A stretch of DNA of 64,000 bases from Streptomyces sp. NBC_01754 (lineage in GTDB: Bacteria > Actinomycetota > Actinomycetes > Streptomycetales > Streptomycetaceae). The notes under the pieces are model-generated. The model searched no databases. It worked only from the letters and a program-made list of their open reading frames with translations, and had not been told where the DNA came from. Location of the stretch: assembly GCF_035918015.1 (NCBI RefSeq), contig NZ_CP109132.1:6696001-6760000 (forward strand), written 5' to 3'. Below, piece after piece: positions 59,163 through 64,000 of the stretch. The first letter of the stretch is position 1, and each line of letters begins with the position of its first letter. Position numbers and translations under genes: made by a program.

Positions 59163-61430
59163 ATGAAGTTCACCGACGGCTTCTGGCTCATGCGTGAGGG
59201 CGTCCACGCGTCCTACGCGACCGAGATCCGCGATCTGCGCGTCGAGGAGAGCCGGTTCACCGCGTACGCCGCCGTCAAACGGGTCGCCGCGCGCGGCGAC
59301 ACCCTCAACACCTCGCTGATCACCGTCGAATGCTTCTCACCGGCCGAGGGCGTCATCGGCGTACGCGCCACCCACCACGCCGGAAAGGCCCGCCGAGGCC
59401 CCGACTTCACCCTGTTCCCCGGTGACGGCTCCGCGCCCGCGCCCCGCATCCGGCGGGAGGGCGCGGTCACCGAACTCACCAGCGGCCCGCTCACCCTGCG
59501 CCTGGACGGCGACGGGCCCTGGGGCCCCACCTTCCTCGGCCCCGACGGGCGGCGCCTGACCGGCGCCGGTCCCAAGGGCACCGCGTTCGCCACCACCTCC
59601 GACGGCGGCCACCACATGATCGCCCAACTCGCCCTGGACGTGGGGGAGAACATCTACGGGCTCGGGGAGCGTTTCACGCCGTACGTCAAGAACGGCCAGA
59701 CCGTCGACGTCTGGCAGGCCGACGGCGGCACCAGCAGCGAGCAGGCCTACAAGAACATCCCGTTCTACCTGTCCTCGCGTGGCTACGGCGTCTTCGTCAA
59801 CCACCCCGGCAAGGTCTCCTTCGAGATCGGCTCCGAGGCCGTGGGGCAGGTCCAGTTCAGCGTCGAGGACCAGTCGCTGGAGTACCACGTCGTCGCCGGC
59901 CCCACCCCCAAGGACGTCCTCGCCCGCTACACGGCCCTGACCGGCCGCCCCGCGCTGCCGCCCGCCTGGTCCTTCGGCCTCTGGCTGACCACCTCGTTCT
60001 GCACCTCCTACGACGAGGCCACCGTCACCTCCTTCGTGGACGGCATGGCCGAACGCGGCATCCCGCTCAGCGTCTTCCACTTCGACTGCTTCTGGATGCG
60101 CGAGTACCAGTGGTCCGACTTCCTCTGGGACCCCGAGGTCTTCCCGGACCCCGAGGGCATGCTGGCCCGCCTGAAGGCGCGCGGGCTGCGCGTCAGCATG
60201 TGGATCAACCCGTACATCGCCCAGAAGTCCGCCCTGTTCGCCGAGGCCGCCGAACGCGGCTACCTGGTGCGGCGCCCCGACGGCGACATCTGGCAGTGGG
60301 ACCTGTGGCAGCCGGGCATGGCCCTGGTCGACTTCACCGACCCCGCGGCCGCCGCCTGGTACAACGACAAGCTGCGCCTCCTGCTCGACCAGGGCGTCGA
60401 CTGCTTCAAGACGGACTTCGGCGAGCGTGTCCCCACCGACGTCGTCTGGCACGACGGCTCAGACCCGGAGCGGATGCACAACTACTACGCGCAGATCTAC
60501 AACCGCACCGTCTTCGAACTCCTGGAGGAGGAGCGCGGCGCCGGTGAGGCCGTCCTCTTCGCCCGCTCGGCGACCGCCGGGGGCCAGCAGTACCCGGTCC
60601 ACTGGGGCGGCGACTGCTTCGCCTCCTTCACCGCGATGGCCGAGTCGCTGCGCGGCGGCCTGTCGCTGAGCCTGTCCGGCTTCGGCTTCTGGAGCCATGA
60701 CATCGGCGGCTTCGAGGGCACCCCGGACCCGGCGGTCTTCAAGCGCTGGCTCGCCTTCGGCCTGCTCTCCTCGCACAGCCGGCTGCACGGCAACGTCTCC
60801 TACCGGGTGCCGTGGGAGTTCGGCGAGGAGGCCGTGGACGTGGCCCGGCGGTTCACCCTGCTCAAGCACCGGCTCATGCCCTACCTCTACGGGGTGGCCG
60901 TCGAGGCCCACCGCACGGGCGTCCCGATGATGCGCCCCATGCTGGCGGAGTTCCCCGGCGACCCGGCCGCCCGCACCCTGGACCGGCAGTACATGCTCGG
61001 CCCCGATTTGCTGGTCGCCCCGGTCTTCACCCAGGACGGCGAGGTGGAGTACTACGTCCCCGAGGGCACCTGGACCTCGCTGCTCACCGGCGAGACGGTC
61101 ACCGGCCCTGCCTGGCGGCAGGAGACCCACGGCTTCGAGAGCCTTCCCCTGCTGGTCAGGGACGGTGCCGTACTGCCCTGGGGGGCCGACGACGGCCGCC
61201 CGGACGGTGACTGGCTGGACGGCCTCACCCTGCGTGTCTTCGGCCCGTCCACCGGTGAGCGCACCGTCACGGTGCCGGACCTCACGGGCGCCACGGCGGC
61301 GGTCTTCCACGTCGTACGGGACGCGGCGGGTGTGCGGGTCACGGCGCGGGGCACCGAGCGCGCGTACCGCGTCAGCGTGGAGCAGACCGGGGCCGCGGGG
61401 GAGGGGACGGGAGCGGTGACCGCGGCCTGA
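59163..61430 (+). CDS. GH31 alpha-xylosidase (YicI-like)
   Basis: A 755-residue GH31 enzyme closely patterned on E. coli YicI. The nucleophile is Asp418 in KTDFGERVP and the acid/base Asp484 in HWGGDCFASF. The 66-residue spacing equals that of YicI Asp416/Asp482, and FGLWLTTSFCTSYDEATV and GLSLSLSGFGFWSHDIGGFE are also shared. These are marks of alpha-xylosidases rather than alpha-glucosidases. It removes alpha-1,6-xylose from xyloglucan oligosaccharides in the cytoplasm. ATG 59163 follows AAGGAG, 55 bases after the GH3 gene, so the two are co-transcribed. Confidence 0.93.
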   Translation: MKFTDGFWLMREGVHASYATEIRDLRVEESRFTAYAAVKRVAARGDTLNTSLITVECFSPAEGVIGVRATHHAGKARRGPDFTLFPGDGSAPAPRIRREGAVTELTSGPLTLRLDGDGPWGPTFLGPDGRRLTGAGPKGTAFATTSDGGHHMIAQLALDVGENIYGLGERFTPYVKNGQTVDVWQADGGTSSEQAYKNIPFYLSSRGYGVFVNHPGKVSFEIGSEAVGQVQFSVEDQSLEYHVVAGPTPKDVLARYTALTGRPALPPAWSFGLWLTTSFCTSYDEATVTSFVDGMAERGIPLSVFHFDCFWMREYQWSDFLWDPEVFPDPEGMLARLKARGLRVSMWINPYIAQKSALFAEAAERGYLVRRPDGDIWQWDLWQPGMALVDFTDPAAAAWYNDKLRLLLDQGVDCFKTDFGERVPTDVVWHDGSDPERMHNYYAQIYNRTVFELLEEERGAGEAVLFARSATAGGQQYPVHWGGDCFASFTAMAESLRGGLSLSLSGFGFWSHDIGGFEGTPDPAVFKRWLAFGLLSSHSRLHGNVSYRVPWEFGEEAVDVARRFTLLKHRLMPYLYGVAVEAHRTGVPMMRPMLAEFPGDPAARTLDRQYMLGPDLLVAPVFTQDGEVEYYVPEGTWTSLLTGETVTGPAWRQETHGFESLPLLVRDGAVLPWGADDGRPDGDWLDGLTLRVFGPSTGERTVTVPDLTGATAAVFHVVRDAAGVRVTARGTERAYRVSVEQTGAAGEGTGAVTAA

Positions 61431-61431
61431 C

Positions 61432-61447
61432 CCGCCCGGCCGGGCGG
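61432..61447. terminator. GC palindrome between convergent genes
   Basis: CCGCCCGGCCGGGCGG, a 16-bp perfect palindrome two bases after the GH31 stop and 26 before the end of the exporter gene. It is a likely bidirectional terminator, without a U-tract. Confidence 0.5.
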
Positions 61448-61472
61448 CCGTCGTCGGGGTTCCGGGCTCTTC

Positions 61473-63401
61473 TCACGGCCCCTCGACGACCGGGACCACG
61501 ATCTTCTCCGGCGCCCGGCCGGCGGGGTGCGCCTGCACCCCCGGCCGGGCGAACTGGGTCCGGTACAGCTGTGCGTACCGCCCACCGGCGGCCAGCAGCT
61601 CGTCGTGGGTGCCCCGTTCCACGATCCGGCCCGCCTCGACCACCAGGATCAGATCGGCGGCCCGCACGGTGGACAGCCGGTGCGCGATCACCACGGCGGT
61701 GCGGCCCTCCAGCGCCTCGTCCAGGGCCTCCTGGACCGCCGCCTCCGAGGTGGAGTCCAGGTGCGCGGTCGCCTCGTCCAGGATGACCACCCGCTGACGG
61801 GCCAACAGCAGCCGGGCGATGGTGAGCCGTTGGCGTTCGCCGCCGGAGAGCCGGTAGCCCCGCTCACCCACGACCGTGTCCAGGCCGTCCGGCAGGGACG
61901 CCACCAGCCCGTCCAGCCGGGAGCGGCGCAGCGCGTCCCAGATGTCGTCCTCGGCGGCACCGGGCCGGGCGAGCAGGAGATTGTCCCGCACCGACTCGTG
62001 GAAGAGGTGCCCGTCCTGGGTGACCATGCCGAGCGTCTCGCGGATCGAGTCCGTGCTCAGGTCGCGCACGTCCACGCCGTTCAGCCGGACGGTGCCGGAG
62101 TCCGCGTCGTACAGCCGGGGGAGGAGCTGTGCGATCGTCGACTTGCCGGCGCCCGAGGAACCGACCAGGGCGACCATACGGCCGGGCGCGGCGGTGAACG
62201 AGACGTCGTGGAGCACCTGCGCGCCGCCCCGCCGGTCGAGCACGGCGACCTCCTCCAGGGAGGCGAGGGAGACCTTGTCGGCGGACGGGTAGCCGAAGGA
62301 GACGCCGTCGAACTCCACGGACACCGGCCCGTCCGGGATCCGCCGGGCGTCGGGCTTCTCCTCGATCAGCGGCTTCAGGTCGAGGATCTCGAAGACCCGC
62401 TCGAAGCTGACGAGCGCGCTCATCACCTCGACCCTCGCCCCGGCCAGCGCGGTGAGCGGCGCGTAGAGCCGGGTGAGGAGCAGCGCCAGGGCGACGACGG
62501 CGCCCGGCTCCAGGCTGCCGCGCAGCGCGTAGTGGCCGCCCAGCCCGTAGACCAGCGCGAGCGCCAGCGCGGAGACCAGGGTGAGCGCCGTGATGAACGT
62601 GGACTGGAGCATCGCCGTACGGACGCCGATGTCCCGCACCCGGGCCGCGCGGGAGGCGAAGGCGGCGGACTCCTCGGCAGGGCGCCCGAACAGCTTGACC
62701 AGGGTCGCGCCGGGCGCCGAGAAGCGCTCCGTCATCCGCGTTCCCATGGCGGCGTTGTGCCCGGCGGCCTCCCGTTGCAGCGCCGCCATCCGGGAGCCCA
62801 GCCGCCGCGCGGGGAGCACGAACACCGGCAGCAGCACCAGGGCGAGCAGGGTGATCTGCCAGGAGAGGGTGAGCATCACGGCGAGGGTCAGCAGCAGGGT
62901 CACGACATTCGAGACGACACCGGAGAGCGTGTTGCTGAACGCCCGCTGGGCGCCGATCACGTCGTTGTTGAGGCGGCTGACCAGCGCACCCGTCCGGGTA
63001 CGGGTGAAGAAGGCGACCGGCATCCGCTGGACGTGGTCGAACACGGCGGTCCGCAGGTCGAGGATCAGCCCCTCGCCCAGGGTGGCCGACAGCCACCGGG
63101 TGAGCAGGGCCAGCGCCGCCTCGGCGACGGCGATGAGGGCGATGAGCAGGGCGAGCCGGGTGACCGTCCCGGTGTCGTCGCCGTCCACGATCGCGTCGAC
63201 GACCCGGCCCGCCAGCACCGGTGTGGCCACCGCGAGGAGGGCGGTGACCACACTGAGCAGCAGGAAGCGGAGGATCCGTACCCGGTGGGGCCGGGCGAAC
63301 GCGCCGATACGGCGCAGGGTCGCCCGGGAGAAGGGCTTGCGTCCGTCCTGCGCGTTCATCGCGCTGTGCAGCGACGTCCAGGCGGTGACTTCCATGTCCA
63401 T
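61473..63401 (-). CDS. ABC exporter, fused membrane and ATPase domains
   Basis: A 642-residue half-transporter. The N-terminal six-helix membrane domain (about residues 40-340) is followed by an ATPase domain with Walker A LVGSSGAGKST, Q-loop MVTQDG, signature LSGGERQRL, Walker B VVILDEA and H-loop AHRLST. It is of the multidrug/lipid exporter type and would work as a homodimer, as no second half is encoded nearby. Met1, Met3 and Met15 are all possible starts. The substrate is unknown; it is convergent with the glycan locus and need not belong to it. Confidence 0.92.
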   Translation of the reverse strand: MDMEVTAWTSLHSAMNAQDGRKPFSRATLRRIGAFARPHRVRILRFLLLSVVTALLAVATPVLAGRVVDAIVDGDDTGTVTRLALLIALIAVAEAALALLTRWLSATLGEGLILDLRTAVFDHVQRMPVAFFTRTRTGALVSRLNNDVIGAQRAFSNTLSGVVSNVVTLLLTLAVMLTLSWQITLLALVLLPVFVLPARRLGSRMAALQREAAGHNAAMGTRMTERFSAPGATLVKLFGRPAEESAAFASRAARVRDIGVRTAMLQSTFITALTLVSALALALVYGLGGHYALRGSLEPGAVVALALLLTRLYAPLTALAGARVEVMSALVSFERVFEILDLKPLIEEKPDARRIPDGPVSVEFDGVSFGYPSADKVSLASLEEVAVLDRRGGAQVLHDVSFTAAPGRMVALVGSSGAGKSTIAQLLPRLYDADSGTVRLNGVDVRDLSTDSIRETLGMVTQDGHLFHESVRDNLLLARPGAAEDDIWDALRRSRLDGLVASLPDGLDTVVGERGYRLSGGERQRLTIARLLLARQRVVILDEATAHLDSTSEAAVQEALDEALEGRTAVVIAHRLSTVRAADLILVVEAGRIVERGTHDELLAAGGRYAQLYRTQFARPGVQAHPAGRAPEKIVVPVVEGP

Positions 63402-63546
63402 GCGGGCTGCCTCCGGTGTCGGGTGCGTACGCTGGGAACACTAGGACCTCGACGTTGCTTGAGGTCAACCGTGCCCAAGGTCCGGCCCGTGGCGCCAGGG
63501 TGCCCCGCGCCCAGGACCCGGGGAGCGGCGGCACCCACCCGGGTGG

Positions 63547-64000
63547 TCAGGCGTGCGGGACGACGGCGACCGCGCACCGCGCGTGGTGGAGCGCCGCGTG
63601 GGTGACCGACCCCAGCCGGCGTACGCCCGGCTCATGGGTACGGCGGCCGACGACCAGGAGCTGCGCCCCCTCGGCGCGGGACAGCAGGACCTCCGACGCC
63701 GGGCCCGTCCCGAGGTGTTCGGCCACCTCGACCCGGGGGTACTTCTCGCGCCACGGGGCCAGGGCGTCGGACAGGATCTGCCGGTGCACGGGCTCCAGCC
63801 CGCCCTGCCGCTCGGCGACCCACATCGATCCCGGGCTCCAGATCAGGACCGGGGGGACCTCCCACGCGTACACGGCCCGCAGCGGTACGTCCCGTTCGGC
63901 GGCCGCGGCGAAGGCGAAGTCGAGCACCGGGCCGCCGGCCGCCTCCGCACCCTGGACACCGACGACGACCTCACCCGACGGCAGGGGCGCCGGGGCCGCG
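63547..64000 (-). CDS. Universal stress protein, 5' end beyond the window
   Basis: The C-terminal portion of a UspA-type protein. The frame continues off the window edge; inside it reads EVVVGVQGAEAAGGPVLDFAFAAAAERDVPLRAVYAWEVP, then LLVVGRRTHEPGVRRLGSVTHAALHHARCAVAVVPHA. The last part carries the G-x2-G-x9-G-(S/T)-type nucleotide-binding pattern in the form GRRTHEPGVRRLGSVTHAAL. The first segment looks like the start of the second domain of a tandem Usp. Regulation by stress or hypoxia is usual for the family but not shown here. Confidence 0.85.
   Translation of the reverse strand, partial: AAPAPLPSGEVVVGVQGAEAAGGPVLDFAFAAAAERDVPLRAVYAWEVPPVLIWSPGSMWVAERQGGLEPVHRQILSDALAPWREKYPRVEVAEHLGTGPASEVLLSRAEGAQLLVVGRRTHEPGVRRLGSVTHAALHHARCAVAVVPHA

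Noticed and set aside
55865..59191. A 1108-residue minus-strand frame
   Set aside because: It lies antisense to the GH3 gene, has shadow-type composition with no recognisable domain, and crosses the operator region.
61473..63401. The ABC exporter as the missing ATPase of the glycan importer
   Set aside because: It is a fused exporter half-transporter on the opposite strand. Importers of this type use a stand-alone MsiK-like ATPase, which is not in the window.
1..64000. CRISPR arrays, rRNA genes or riboswitches
   Set aside because: No regularly spaced repeats, no rRNA-like sequence and no leader I could match to a known riboswitch were seen.

Overview
The window is high-GC actinobacterial DNA that reads as a Streptomyces chromosome arm or accessory region. 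The signs are GTG/TTG starts, 4-base stop/start overlaps, DasR-type and LacI-type operators, SAV2177-family methyltransferases, a CYP157/CYP154 cytochrome pair, an ECF41 sigma factor and DUF397/DUF5753 regulator pairs. All calls come from reading the sequence and recalling protein families; no database search was run.

Region by region. (1) 116-3770: a tRNA-Leu(GAG) whose last 26 bases recur at 3713-3738. The two copies bracket a small island carrying a DUF5753 XRE regulator, DUF6879, DUF397 and DUF7848 proteins, and no recombinase. (2) 4.1-8 kb: an acetyltransferase, an IS701-type transposase remnant, and a decayed ribose operon. Its LacI regulator and ribokinase are intact, while rbsA, rbsB and rbsD survive only as fragments. 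(3) 8-11.5 kb: a secreted GH18 chitinase behind two DasR-like half sites, then a secreted amidase. (4) 11.7-17.9 kb: an apparent operon behind a near-consensus DasR box. It encodes a NodS-like methyltransferase, a NagZ-type GH3, a DUF1796 protein, a PIG-L deacetylase, and an ABC-2 ATPase and permease. (5) 18-25.5 kb: an internally deleted MerR gene, a Nudix hydrolase, a sortase with a possible membrane-anchored partner, a two-component system, and HxlR / flavin oxidoreductase / hemerythrin. (6) 25.9-39 kb: three SAV2177-type methyltransferases mixed with secreted, hypothetical and immunity-like proteins and remnants of an IS5 transposase and an XRE/DUF397 pair. (7) 39-46 kb: an oxidoreductase coupled to an ECF41 sigma factor, a VanZ-family protein, and the P450 pair. 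(8) 46.4-61.4 kb: a LacI-controlled glycan locus with GH95, GH42, an ABC importer without its own ATPase, GH3 and GH31. Four copies of one palindrome (TCGAAGCGCTTCGA or one mismatch) tie it together. (9) 61.4-64 kb: an ABC exporter and a universal stress protein cut by the window edge.

How the genes work together. Region 8 has the full exo-enzyme set needed to dismantle fucosylated, galactosylated xyloglucan oligosaccharides in the cytoplasm: alpha-fucosidase, beta-galactosidase, alpha-xylosidase and beta-glucosidase. The importer would have to borrow an ATPase such as MsiK. Regions 3 and 4 are linked by DasR-like sites, which suggests an amino-sugar-responsive unit. The mix of a NodS-like methyltransferase, a deacetylase, a hexosaminidase-type GH3 and a NodI/NodJ-like exporter is the least familiar system in the window and the best candidate for something undescribed.
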